DNA of 64,000 nt from CAVVZJ01 sp963752755 (GCA_963752755.1 CAVVZJ010000001.1:1798001-1862000); one strand, 5' to 3'. Positions 11,275 to 20,826 are shown, counted from the first letter of the stretch. Notes: generated by a model not told the origin, from the letters alone. Program-made: numbers and translations.

Positions 11275-11289
11275 TTAGCCTCTCTCCAT

Positions 11290-12150
11290 CACCCCCCGCG
11301 GGCAGAAAATGGTGTCAGGGCAGAAAATGGTGTCAGTTCATTTTTTTGACTTTTTGGCTAAAAAAAATACCTGGCACCGTTTTCTTGCGTGGGCATGTTC
11401 ATGCGTCAGCCAGGACGGGCACCGACTCTCCCGCCGTCGCTTCTTCGGGGGGAAATGGGTGTCAGTTCAATTTATCGGACGGAAAAATGAACCGACACCG
11501 ATTTTTCTCATATTTGGCGTATTTTCTGAGCAGTACACAAATAATTGCAAGAGAATGGTGTCAGCCCTCACGCCGCCGTCCCGAATTCCCGCCGGTTTCC
11601 GGGCTGGTTTCACGACCATAAAGGAAGGTGAGGACGCCCTCTCCTCCGCGCTCGCTGTCCGCTGCGCAAAGCCGGCTCCTTGGCAATTCGGCCTCCAGAA
11701 GCGTTCACCTTGCGGTCCATGTTGGAATGTCGGACTCAAAAACCCGCGGGCGCAAAATCTCCCCAGGCGGCATCGACGATGGTTCTTGCCTGGTCCCCCG
11801 TGTTCTCTGTCGTGTAGGCTCCCTCCACCAACGAAACGAACCCGAGCGTTAAGCTGGGTAATTTTCGAAACGAACCCAACGTCCCACCCGTGCGACGAAA
11901 CGAACCCGAGACGTCACACTGGGCAAACGGAAGTGAGTCTGAGACCGCCGTTCCGAGGTGTCGCTTCCCCCGGAGAAGGCTTGAAGACGCGGGGGGAAAT
12001 GGCTGTCAGCCGCCACGCCGCCATTCTGGGAGCACCCGAACCCATGAAAATGGGTAGTCTGGCGGTGTTGAGGCTACCAGTTTGGCGTATTTTCTGAGCA
12101 GTTCAATTCATCCGACGGATAAATGAACTGACACCGATTTTTCTCCCGAC
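11290..12150. repeat. repeat-rich spacer with GGTGTCAG motifs and inverse copies
   Basis: No protein gene is supported between about 11278 and 12322. The motif GGTGTCAG occurs at 11311, 11329, 11458 and 11557, and its inverse (CYGACACC) in AT-rich contexts at about 11492 and 12128. Several copies are followed by TTCA and face an inverse copy across a small ATCCGACGGAT-type palindrome, as in REP-like elements. A 22-bp direct repeat (core TTTGGCGTATTTTCTGAG) stands at 11513-11534 and 12081-12102. Such GTGTCAG motifs often accompany REP-associated IS200-like transposases; none is in the window. Confidence 0.6.
11832..11907. repeat. three short direct repeats CGAAACGAACCC
   Basis: The 12-mer CGAAACGAACCC occurs exactly at 11832-11843, 11866-11877 and 11896-11907, spaced 34 and 30 bp apart. 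The spacers differ, so this is not a simple tandem array, and they are too short for a CRISPR. Function unknown. Confidence 0.7.
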
Positions 12151-12322
12151 AGGGTCCGTCTCTGGCGGCGGGACCTAACCCATAGGCAGCAGGATTTAGT
12201 TTCGATATAACGTAAAGCTGCAGAGCCCGACGGGCGGGCGAGTCGCCTGGCGACGGTCGGGTCGCGATCCCGACTCCGATGCCGGCGGTCCTGCGATCTC
12301 AGGGGAAAGAAAGAGGGAAACT

Positions 12323-13496
12323 ATGACGGGTCGGACCTCGCTTCGTCGATGGACTCCGCTCTCGGCGGTCGCGCTGTCGCTGGCCATCCTGGCGTCCTGG
12401 TCGCGGCCGGCGCGGGCCGATGCGTTCCTGGTTAAGAACCTCGTCACCGACGACCCCTCGGCCAACCCGGCGACCCTGACCGACCCGAATCTGAAGAATG
12501 CCTGGGGCCTCTCCGCGACGGCCACCAGCCCCTTCTGGGTCTCGGACAACGGCACCGGCCTCTCGACCCTCTACCGGATCGATCCCGCCACCGACGCCCC
12601 GACCAAGCTCAGCCTGGAGGTCACCATCCCCGGCGACGGCAGCGTCACCGGCCAGGTCGTCAACCCCGCCGCCGCCTCCGGCGCCTTTAACGGCGACACC
12701 TTCCTGTTCGTCAGCGAGGACGGCACGATCTCCGGCTGGCGAGGCGCTGGGGACGACCGCGGAGATCCTCCAGACCGGCGAACCGAACAACGTTTACAAG
12801 GGGACGACCGCGGCCAGCATCGCCGGCTTCGGCTACCTCTACTCCGCCAACTTCCACTCCGGGGCGATCGACATCCTCAAGGAGGACAACGGCGCCCCCG
12901 ACCTGACCGGCAAATTCACCGACCCGAACCTCCCGGCCAACTATGCCCCATTCAATATCCAGAAGCTCGGCGACACGATCTACGTCACCTATGCCCTCCA
13001 GGACGCCGCCGGTCGGGACGACGTCGCCGGCGCGGGGCACGGCCTCGTCAACGCCTTCGACCTCCAGGGGAACCTTTTCGGCCGGGTCGGAACGATGGGC
13101 CTGCTGAACTCCCCCTGGGGCCTGGCGATCGCGCCCGCCTCGTTCGGGTCGTTCGCCGGCGACCTGCTCGTCGGCAACTTCGGCGACGGCCGGATCAACG
13201 TCTTCAACCCAACCTCTCACGCCTTCCTCGGCCAGTTGAGCGACGCCAGCGGCCAGCCGATCGTCATCGACGGCCTCTGGGGTCTCATGGTTGGCAACAA
13301 CGTTGCCGGCGGCAGCAGCGACCGGGTTTACTTCACCGCCGGGCCGAACGCCGAGACCCATGGCCTGTTCGGGGTCATCCTGTCGGTCCCCGAGCCGTCC
13401 TCCCTGCTGCTGCTCCTTTCGGGCTCGACCGTCGTCCTCGGAGTCGGTCTCCGTCGCCGCTCCCGGACCGCTGCGCGCGTGGCCGGAGCCAACTAG
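12323..13496 (+). pseudogene. TIGR03118-family PEP-CTERM protein, one frame break
   Basis: An exported protein with a signal peptide (residues about 10-36 from the ATG at 12323, ending A-R-A-D) and a beta-propeller-like body starting L-V-K-N-L-V-T-D-D and N-A-W-G-L-S-A, the hallmark of the TIGR03118 family. The frame slips by one base near 12745 and the remainder, including S-P-W-G-L-A-I-A-P and G-D-L-L-V-G-N-F-G-D-G, runs to the TAG at 13496. It ends with V-P-E-P-S-S, a Leu-rich helix and an Arg cluster, a PEP-CTERM signal for exosortase processing. Biochemical function is unknown. No exosortase gene is in the window. Confidence 0.8.
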
Positions 13497-13972
13497 CGCG
13501 CAGCGGGTCGTGCCCCGGCGAGAACCTGCGGCTCCGGGCCATCGCCCTCCTCAAGTCGCCCGGGAACCCTCACGCCGTCGTCTCCATCTTGTGCTATAAT
13601 TAACTCGACAGCCTTCGCTGACGAGGGCCCTCCCGCCCCAATCCGCGCCGGCTGCGGTGCCCGGCGAAGCGACGCCAGCACCGCGTTCTGAGCGCCGAAC
13701 GAACTGGCTTTGATGAATAACCGTCCACGATGGCCCCGGTTTTTCATCCACTGAGCCGGTTTTTCATCAAGTCCAAAAATAGCCAATTCGCGGTCATAGA
13801 ACGCTAGGCCGCGCGTGGCCGTCGTGTTGCCTCCATGACACATTCGGATCTATGCACGCCCGGGAGCTTGCCATCAGCCGCCGAGTCTGATTGTATGCTT
13901 TCCTCGGATGACACGGAATGCGCCAGCCGAAGATGGCGGTGCGCGCTCGTTTCCGACGAAAGCGAACCCGAG
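13497..13972. repeat. intergenic stretch with dispersed GGCTTTGATGAATAACC repeats
   Basis: No gene is supported. GCCGAACGAACT (13694-13705) directly followed by GGCTTTGATGAATAACC (13706-13722) recurs in modified order at 36231-36270, where AGTTCGTTCGGC is followed by TTTGATGAAAAACC. Inverse copies GGTTTTTCATC occur near 13738 and 13758. The sequence TGTGCTATAATTAA near 13590 also recurs inverted near 37865. These look like remnants of one dispersed repeat family. Confidence 0.5.
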
Positions 13973-14653
13973 ATGGCCCGGAAATCCTCCCGTTCGCCCC
14001 GCGAGATGGTGCCGACTTCACGAACCCGCCGTTCCCGATTCTCGTCCCTTGATACGCAGGTCATCTATTGCGGCGACAACATCGACAAACTCCAGGAACT
14101 ACCGGACGAGTGCGTTGATCTGATCTACATCGACCCGCCGTTCAACTCCAACCGCGACTACGAGGTCTTCTGGGGCGACACGAGGGAGAAGCGGGCGTTT
14201 GAGGATCGGCACGAGTCGAACCGGGCCTACATCGAGTTCATGCGGCCCCGCGTCGAGCAACTGGCCCGCATGCTCAAGCGGACGGGGAGTTTCTACTACC
14301 ATTGCGACTGGCACGCCAGCCACTACGTCAGATTGCTCCTCGACCAAATATTCGGCGAGAACTGGTTCCGTAGCGAGATCATTTGGCGGCGGCATGGCAC
14401 GAAGAATCTGGCGACGAAGTAATTTACAAATATACATGACACAATATACTATTACGCCGATCCGAAGGCATGCAAGTGAAATCGGCAGTACATCCCCTAT
14501 GACTTCGACAACCTTGATGCCAAGACACTGAGGGAGTATCGCCACCGCGACCCCGACGGCCGGAGGTATTGCCTCAATACGCTCCTGAATCCCAATCAGA
14601 ACCGCCCCAACCTGACCTATGAATTCCTCGGGGTGACGCGAGTCTGGCGATAG
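13973..14653 (+). pseudogene. site-specific DNA methyltransferase (type III-like), N-terminal fragment
   Basis: From the ATG at 13973 the protein reads V-I-Y-C-G-D-N...D-L-I-Y-I-D-P-P-F-N-S, the catalytic D-P-P-F (motif IV) of N6-adenine or N4-cytosine methyltransferases of the beta order, followed by W-x-x-x-Y-I-E-F-M-R-P and Y-Y-H-C-D-W-H-A-S-H. It stops at 14422, then a shifted frame near 14470-14650 continues recognisably (I-P-Y-D-F-D-N, L-N-P-N-Q-N-R-P-N-L-T-Y-E-F) before the sequence passes into the IS256-type element at about 14654. The C-terminal half with the AdoMet motif is missing. It is the wreck of a modification enzyme, probably once paired with a restriction gene. Confidence 0.75.
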
Positions 14654-14768
14654 TGCATTTTGGCTTCTGTAAATTCCCCGCCCGCCACGGCGGGGACTCG
14701 GCTTGAAGCGGCAGGTCACCGCCGGTTCCCCTGGAAGGTACCAACCAACCCAAGGGAGACCACCGACG

Positions 14769-15917
14769 ATGACCCACCACGACCAACCTACCGCCCTGGA
14801 CGAGCTCATGGAACTGCTGGCCGAGCACGGCTTCGACGGTCTGGCCCAGGCCATCGGCGTCCTGCTCAACGAGGTCATGAAGCTGGAGCGGACTCACGCC
14901 CTCGGGGCCGCTCCCTACCAGCGGACCGAGGCCCGCACCGGCTACGCCAACGGCTTCAAGCCCAAAACCCTGCCCACCCGGATGGGGCCGATCACCGTCC
15001 GGGTGCCGCAGACCCGAGGCGTCGAGTTCTATCCCTTGGCGTTGGAGAAGGGCGTCCGCAGCGAGCGGGCTCTGAAGCTGGCGGTGGCCGAGATGGACGT
15101 CCAGGGCGTCTCGACCCGCAAGGTTGCCGCCATCACCGAGAAGCTCTGCGGGTTGGAGGTCACCAGCAGTCAGGTCAGCCGGTCCGCCGCCGCCCTCGAC
15201 GAGGAGTTGGAGAAGTGGCGGAGCCGCCCGCTGGGCGAGACGCCGTACTTGATCCTCGACGCCCGCTACGAGAAGGTCCGCCTCGGCGGCTCGATCGTCT
15301 CGTGTGCGGTGCTGACGGCCATCGGCATCGACACCGAGGGTCGGCGGTCGATCCTCGGGGTCAGCGTCTCGCTGTCCGAGGCGGAGGTCCCCTGGCGAGA
15401 GTTCCTGGCCTCGCTGCAGGCCCGTGGGCTGCACGGGGTCAAGCTGGTCACCAGCGACGCTCACGCCGGGCTGAAGGAGGCCCTGGCCGCCCGGCTGACC
15501 GGTGTGCCGTGGCAGCGGTGCCAGTTCCACCTGGCGAAGAACGCCCTGGCCTACGTGCCGAAGCCGTCGCTGCAGCCGGAGGTCACCGCCAGCCTGCGGG
15601 CGGTCTTCGATGCCCCGAACCGCACCGAGGCCGAGCGTCAGCTCGACCTGGCGGTGAAGAAGTACCGAGCCAAGGCCCCGAAGCTGGCCGAGTGGCTGGA
15701 GCAGAACGTGCCGGAGGGGCTGACCATCTTCACGCTGCCGCCGGGCCACCGCCGGCGGCTGCGGACCTCGAACATGCTGGAGCGACTGAACGAGGAGGTC
15801 AATCGGCGGACCCAGGTGGCCGGGCTGTTCCCGAACGAGGGTTCGGTCCTGCGGCTGGTCAGTGCCGTGTTGATGGAGATCAGTGAGAGTCTGTTCCAAA
15901 AGGGGCGTCGGCTGTAG
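14769..15917 (+). pseudogene. IS256-family (mutator-type) transposase, C-terminus cut by IS5 copy B
   Basis: From the ATG at 14769 (GGGAG ribosome site) the protein matches mutator-type transposases: R-T-G-Y-A-N-G-F-K-P-K, the D-A-R-Y-E-K-V-R catalytic Asp, the S-D-A-H-A-G-L second Asp, W-Q-R-C-Q-F-H, and N-M-L-E-R-L-N-E-E with the catalytic Glu. Homology ends at residue 373, where IS5 copy B inserts at 15887; the frame then reads nine residues of IS sequence to 15917. Only about 20-30 C-terminal residues are missing, and they are not found beyond the IS. Confidence 0.85.
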
Positions 15918-16784
15918 TTTGGGGGGATGGAACGCAAAGCCTACCCCAGCGACCTGACCGACGCCCAGTGGCGCCTCCTCGCTTCCCTGATCCCCGAGGC
16001 CAAGCCCGGCGGCAGGCCCCGCAAGTACGAGATGCGCGAGGTCATCAATGGCCTGCTCTACCTCAACCGCGAGGGCTGTTCCTGGCGGGCGTTGCCCCAC
16101 GACCTGCCCCACTGGAAGACCTGCTACAACTTCTTCCGCCGGTTCGAGGCCGACGGCACCTGGGACGCCCTGGTCGCCGCGTTGCGGGGGGAGGTGCGGA
16201 CGAAGCTCGGGCGCGCGCCGACGCCCAGCGGCGCCTGCATCGATAGCCAGTCGGCCAAGACGGCGCACGGCGGGGCCGAGGTCGGCGTCGATGGCGGCAA
16301 GATGGTGCGGGGCCGCAAGCGACATATCGTCACCGACACGCTGGGGTTGCTGCTGATCGTCGTGGTCACCGCGGCGAACCTCGACGACGGGGCGACGGCG
16401 CCGCGGCTGCTGGCCGGTCTGCCCGCCGTGACGTTCCCCCGGCTGGCCGTGGTGTGGGCGGACCGGAAGTACCGCAACTCCCGGCTCGACGCCTGGCTGT
16501 CGGGCCAGGACCGGCTCCGCGTGGAGGTGAGCTCGAAGCCCGAGGGCGAGCGGGGGTTCAAGCCGCTGAAGGTGCGGTGGGTGGTCGAGCAGACCTTCGG
16601 CTGCCTGCTGCGGTGGCGGCGGCTGGTGCGGGACTTCGAGCGGCTGCCGGAGACGAGCGCGGCGATGGTCAAGCTCAGCTCGATCCATCGGATGGTCCGC
16701 CGTGCCCGGCCGCCGCGATGGCGGAAGAAATTCCGCTACAAGCGGCCGCCCAAAGCGGCCGCTTGAGTCTTTTGGAACAGTCTC
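15887..16784 (+). mobile_element. IS5-family insertion sequence (TNA-duplicating subgroup), copy B
   Basis: Same element as copy A (875-1770), 898 bp with ends GAGTCTGTTCCAAAAG and GAGACTGTTCCAAAAG (inverse) and the duplication TGA at 15884-15886 and 16785-16787. Its transposase is intact, so it is the likely autonomous copy. Confidence 0.92.
15927..16766 (+). CDS. IS5-family transposase, intact (copy B)
   Basis: A 279-residue DDE transposase: the N-terminal D-L-T-D-A-Q-W-R-L-L...I-P-E region and G-L-L-Y-L-N-R-E-G-C-S-W-R-A-L-P, C-I-D-S-Q-S-A-K-T with the first Asp near residue 110, V-W-A-D-R-K-Y-R-N with the second, and V-V-E-Q-T-F-G-C-L-L-R-W-R-R-L with the Glu. This is the usual length for IS4/IS5-like transposases with the I-D-S-Q-S and V-E-R/Q-T-F-x-W motifs. 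The ATG follows GGGGGG 1-6 bases upstream. Copy A carries the same gene with a 2-bp loss. Confidence 0.92.
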   Translation: MERKAYPSDLTDAQWRLLASLIPEAKPGGRPRKYEMREVINGLLYLNREGCSWRALPHDLPHWKTCYNFFRRFEADGTWDALVAALRGEVRTKLGRAPTPSGACIDSQSAKTAHGGAEVGVDGGKMVRGRKRHIVTDTLGLLLIVVVTAANLDDGATAPRLLAGLPAVTFPRLAVVWADRKYRNSRLDAWLSGQDRLRVEVSSKPEGERGFKPLKVRWVVEQTFGCLLRWRRLVRDFERLPETSAAMVKLSSIHRMVRRARPPRWRKKFRYKRPPKAAA

Positions 16785-16787
16785 TGA

Positions 16788-17410
16788 CCAAGGCGGTGCT
16801 CGGCGCCGTGGCCAAGGCCCGCAAGGGCCTGGCCGCCCGCAAGCCCAAGCTCCGGCGCGGCCGCCCGAGTACCAAGGAGGCCCGGCGGAGGGCCCGGCAG
16901 AAGAAGCGGCTGGAGCAGAAGATCGGCGCGTTGTTCGAGCACCGGTACCTGTTCGTGCAGCGTCGGCTCAGCCCGGCCGAGCGGCGGACGCTGCTGCGAA
17001 TCAGCCGGGGCCTGCCCCGGTTACGGACCCTGCGCGAGCTGATCGAGCAGGTGTACCGGCTGTTCGACCGGCGGTGCCGGACCGACACGGCGTTGGCCAA
17101 GTTGGCGCGGTTGCGGGCGCGGTTGCGGGCGCGAGTGCGGCGGTTCCGGCGAGTCGGGCAGGCGCTGAAGGCGTTGTTCTCGGCGAACCTGGAGAAGGCG
17201 CTGACGTTCCTGGACGATCGGCTGCTGGGGGCGACCTCCAACGCGGTGGAGCGCGGGAACCGGCGGTATCGGAAGATGCAGAAGACGGTCTACCGGGTGC
17301 GGACGGAGTCGTCGATCAACGGCCGAATCGCGCTGGACCTGCAACGTGAGTCCCGGGCGCGGGACCGGACGGAGGCGACCCGAACTCTGCACCAGGCGAG
17401 GGCGGCATGA
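16788..17410 (+). pseudogene. C-terminal fragment of a transposase, family uncertain
   Basis: Starting immediately after IS5 copy B, 206 codons encode a Lys/Arg-rich protein end with coiled-coil character and the motif S-N-A-V-E-R-G-N-R-R-Y-R-K-M-Q-K, the kind of catalytic Glu region seen at the C-terminus of ISL3-like and other DDE transposases, then I-N-G-R-I-A-L-D-L. It is not the missing end of the IS256 gene on the other side: joined across the target site the two are in different frames. It therefore belongs to another, mostly deleted element. Confidence 0.55.
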
Positions 17411-17458
17411 AGGACGTAAACCCGGTAGCCGTGCTAAAGTCTCGTTTCTTCAGGGTAT

Positions 17459-18969
17459 TTCTACTGTCTAGGCCGCTCGTGCGGACTGATCCTCAATGGT
17501 GCCATTTGATTACGTGCTTTGTAATGGTAGAGCCGTGCCGACTCGTTCCGCTCCAGCCGGCGCGTTCTCTCGCGTGCCACCCGACTCGGCGCGTCGCAAC
17601 CGCTGGCCCGGTGCAGGATCAGCGCCAGCCCCAGCCGCACCTGCGGCACGGTCCGCGCCGGGACCACCTTTTTTCCCCCCACGCCCCTCCACCACGAGGA
17701 ACCACGTCGCGATCAGGGACAGCGTCATGTGGTGGTGCCACCCGCGCCAGTTCCGCACCTGATATTCCCCCAACCCCGCCTCGCTCTGGGACCGCTTCAG
17801 GCCCTCCTCGATCCGGTGCTCCGCCTTGGCCACCCGGGCGAACTCCACCAGCGGCGTACCGGCCGCGGAGTGGGAAAGGTGGTAGTCGTGCTTGAGCACA
17901 CCGCCGTCCCTGTACCGCACGACCACCAGCGTCTCCTCGAACCCGACGACCCGCCGGGCGACCTTCGACTCGACCCGCCGGGCGACGCTCTCGACCTCCA
18001 GGGGGCCTTTCTCGCCGTCCCGAACCCTGAGCTTCGTCCAGGCCTCCACCGGCAGCGCCGCGCACCAGGTCTGCACCCGACGGAATGGGGCCTTGGGCCG
18101 GCGACCGTGACCGCCATACGGCGGCGGCGGTTCCTCCAGGTCGCGGACGGACGTGTGCGAGGGCACGGCCAGCAGGTAACACTCCCCATCGCAGGCCAAC
18201 CGCTTGCGGAACCATGCGGGCCGGCCCATCTCGTCGTCGCTGGCGACCCAGCCGTGCGGCAGCACCCCGCCGCGCCGCGGAAGCATCTCCAGGGCCAATT
18301 CGTGCCGCGTCCGGGACTTGACGCCCTTGGGGACGCCGGCCTTCTGGCGGCGCTTCCGGTCCTGGGCCCACTCGCGGGGCAAGTAGAGCCGGAAGTCGAC
18401 CAGGGCCTGCTCGTCGTCGCTGACGTAGCCGAGGAAGACGCCGACCTGGCCGTTGTCGACCTTGCCGAGCCGGCCGCACCACTGCCGCTGCACGCCGACC
18501 GAGGCGGCCCCCTTCTTGGGGAAGGCCGAGGGGTCGAACACGAGCACGGCGTCGGGCCGGCCGATCGCGCCGGCGACCTGGCGGGTCAGTGCTCCGATCA
18601 GCGGGTCATGGTTCCCGTCCACTTCGCCGACGAACCGCTGGATCGTCTGGCGGTCGAGGTCGTAGCGAGAGGCGATCGCCTCGGCGTTCTTGCGCTCGAC
18701 GTCGGACAGCAGGCCGGCGAGGTAGGTCCGGGAGTGCGTCCGACTCTCCGGACTGGGGAGCGAGGCGACCAACGGTTGGGCGAAGGACTCCAGCCGGCTC
18801 ATGACCCCGCGGAAGAGGGTGGGAGGGACCTGGCAGTCAGCGAGGAGTTGTTCCTTACGGCGTTGGTATCGGGGCTCCATCTCAGGTGCTCCTTCCATCG
18901 AGTGATGTCCTCTGGAAGGTACTAGTACAAAAAGCCTTGCGACCGTTCAAGCGACTTCAGACAGTAGAA
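17459..18969 (-). mobile_element. IS701-family insertion sequence, copy 1
   Basis: Ends are TTCTACTGTCT (17459-17469) and its exact inverse (18959-18969), flanked on both sides by GTAT (17455-17458 and 18970-18973), a 4-bp duplication as known for IS701. Length 1511 bp. The single transposase reads leftward and its TAG stop lies inside the left inverted repeat. Confidence 0.88.
17461..18880 (-). pseudogene. IS701-family transposase with a C-terminal frame change
   Basis: From the ATG at 18880 (AAGGAG site 8 bases upstream) the protein carries L-V-F-D-P-S-A-F-P-K-K-G (first Asp), W-V-A-S-D-D-E-M-G (second acidic cluster), R-I-E-E-G-L-K-R-S-Q-S-E-A-G-L (Glu) and R-N-W-R-G-W-H-H-H-M-T-L, the strongly conserved IS701 end motif. 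At the run GGGGGGAAAAAAGG near 17670 the natural C-terminal tail of about 70 residues is in another frame (+1 relative to the upstream frame), ending at 17461. Without the shift, an unrelated tail runs to 17510. Copy 2 in this window also breaks at a poly-A run at the same place in the protein. Confidence 0.85.
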
Positions 18970-19113
18970 GTATCGAGCTTCATGGAAACGTCCTCCTCGG
19001 TTCCTTTGTGGTGGCGAACGGCTCAGGCCCCGAGAGATCGGGGCGCCGTGAGACCCGGTTGCAAATCGCATTCCCGGGTTGCCGTCTTGAGGGACCGGTG
19101 GAGGCTGCTCAGC

Positions 19114-20826
19114 TCAGCGGATTCGCACACGGAGGGGAGCGAGGTTGCTCACGAGGTTCCTGTCCGTAGGCAAGGGGGCGGGCTCTCCGAGACTGACCCC
19201 AACGTCGATGTCGAGCTCGTCGCCGAGGCCGCCCGCAGGCATCCGGGAGTGGTCGATCAGAACGTCCAACGTCTCGCCGCCGGGGCGGTGTTCGATGAGG
19301 GCGTGGGCGTACGAACGACCGCCGGGCAGATAGATGTTCACGTACCACTTTGAACCTTCCACCGGCAACCGCCCGGACCACTTTGCAGCCAGGCGATAAA
19401 CGTCGTAGACGTGCCCCAGCGGTCGGATGCGACGCGGCTGGCCCACCGGGCCACCCAACTCGACGAGCAGTTCGCCGTCGAGCGAGGGCGTGGTGAGCTC
19501 ATCCGTCACGGCGTGGACGAACCAGAGCTGGGTGGCAAGGCCGGTCACCTGGCGTCGAGTCGCGAAGTCGGGGACCTCGCCGCTGAGCCGCACCGCGCCC
19601 AGTTCCGGGTCGAAGGATGCCTTGACGTCGCCCGGTCCGGTCTCGGCCTCGATCTTCTTGACGATCATATCGGCCGCCTCGGCAGCCTCGAGGCCGAAGG
19701 CGGGTCGGACACCGACGTAGGGGTCTGGCCCGACCTGGTCGGGACCGGCCACGGCGACTTCCGGTAAGGGTGAGACGGGCTCGGTTCGGAAGTGGCCGCC
19801 GAGTCGGACGAAGCCGTCTCCAGGCGTGGTGGCCCACTCGGCGACGTTGCCGAAGGTATGGAAGAGGCCCCACGGATTCGCCTGGAAGTGATCCTCCCCT
19901 CCGAGAGGACGGGGACGGCTGGGGGCGGTCGATTCCTCGGCCAGAGACGGCTCAGGACCGAGGAAGTTGGCACCGTCGGGATGCGTCGGCTCATCGCCCC
20001 ACCAGAAGGCAGTCGAGCGGTCCGCGCGGGCGGCGCGGAGCCATTCGTCTCGGGTTGGGAGCCGGTAGGTGAGGCCCGAATTGTCACCGGACGAAAGGTT
20101 GTCAAGGTACTCGCGAGCGCGGGCGGGGGTCAATCCGAGTGCCGGCTGGTCGGGGGACGAGAGTCGGAACTCGTCGGAGCGGTTGGCGTCGGGGTTGTAG
20201 CCGGGCAGGCGGTCGCGGGCCTGGCGGTTGGTGACCTCGGTCGTTGCCAGGTAGAAGCTGGGGCTGTCCGGGGTGGCCGGGATGCGGACGAAGAGCAGGC
20301 CGTCCGGGCCTCGGCGCGTCAGCAGATGCGGCTGGCCTGGCTCACCAGCGAGCGGACGGCCCCAATGGAAGGGACCTTCCTCGGTGTTGGGCTGGACTGC
20401 GCCTGGGTGGGGGAAGCTGTCGATGCGGGCCATCAAGGGTTCACTCACGCGTTGACCCGTCTGGCGATCCACCACGGCGGCCTGGAGGAAGACGAACCTG
20501 GGAACCAGGTTCCGTACCGCGGTTGCTGGTACGAAGAACGAGAGTCGACGCGAGGGGGGGGCCTGACCCGGCACCAGCTGGCGGCGTAGGACGCGACCAT
20601 CGGCGAGCGTAATCTCGGTCAGGAAGCGGGAGGCGTCGCGGGGGGCGTCGTTCGACCAGGAGGATACGGCGTCGAGCCGAAAAAACTCCTCGCCCGGTCC
20701 GCGCTGGTGGAGCAAGGCGGCGGGGCCTTCCCAGCGGTCCAGACGGACGAACGTCTGGCCTTGGGCCGTTGCCGGTAGGAAGGAAAGCCCGAACGCCAGA
20801 AGGATCGGTGCGAAGAGACCTTTCAT
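19114..20826 (-). CDS. exported SUMF1/FGE-fold protein with C-terminal BON-like domain
   Basis: A 570-residue exported protein (ATG 20826, GGGAG site, signal peptide to about residue 23). Residues about 24-150 form a beta-rich region of no known family. About 170-390 resemble the formylglycine-generating-enzyme/SUMF1 fold: F-Y-L-A-T-T-E-V-T-N, Y-R-L-P-T-R-D-E-W-L-R-A-A-R, N-P-W-G-L-F-H-T-F-G-N-V-A-E-W and L-G-G-H-F. No active-site Cys pair of a true sulfatase-activating enzyme is apparent, so a binding role is more likely. About 400-460 resemble a BON domain (V-K-A-S-F-D-P...V-R-L-S-G-E-V-P). It is divergent from the von Willebrand A gene at 20957, with 130 bp between them. Confidence 0.7.
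   Translation of the reverse strand: MKGLFAPILLAFGLSFLPATAQGQTFVRLDRWEGPAALLHQRGPGEEFFRLDAVSSWSNDAPRDASRFLTEITLADGRVLRRQLVPGQAPPSRRLSFFVPATAVRNLVPRFVFLQAAVVDRQTGQRVSEPLMARIDSFPHPGAVQPNTEEGPFHWGRPLAGEPGQPHLLTRRGPDGLLFVRIPATPDSPSFYLATTEVTNRQARDRLPGYNPDANRSDEFRLSSPDQPALGLTPARAREYLDNLSSGDNSGLTYRLPTRDEWLRAARADRSTAFWWGDEPTHPDGANFLGPEPSLAEESTAPSRPRPLGGEDHFQANPWGLFHTFGNVAEWATTPGDGFVRLGGHFRTEPVSPLPEVAVAGPDQVGPDPYVGVRPAFGLEAAEAADMIVKKIEAETGPGDVKASFDPELGAVRLSGEVPDFATRRQVTGLATQLWFVHAVTDELTTPSLDGELLVELGGPVGQPRRIRPLGHVYDVYRLAAKWSGRLPVEGSKWYVNIYLPGGRSYAHALIEHRPGGETLDVLIDHSRMPAGGLGDELDIDVGVSLGEPAPLPTDRNLVSNLAPLRVRIR

Noticed and set aside
11832..11907. Three CGAAACGAACCC repeats considered as a CRISPR remnant
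   Set aside because: Repeats are only 12 bp, spacers of 22 and 18 bp are too short, and there are no cas genes.
14574..16688. 704-codon minus-strand frame across the IS256 and IS5 transposases
   Set aside because: It spans two different mobile elements in antisense and so cannot be an ancestral gene.
14654..18969. Region considered as a composite transposon
   Set aside because: The elements are of different families, nested or truncated, with no matching outer pair and no passenger gene.
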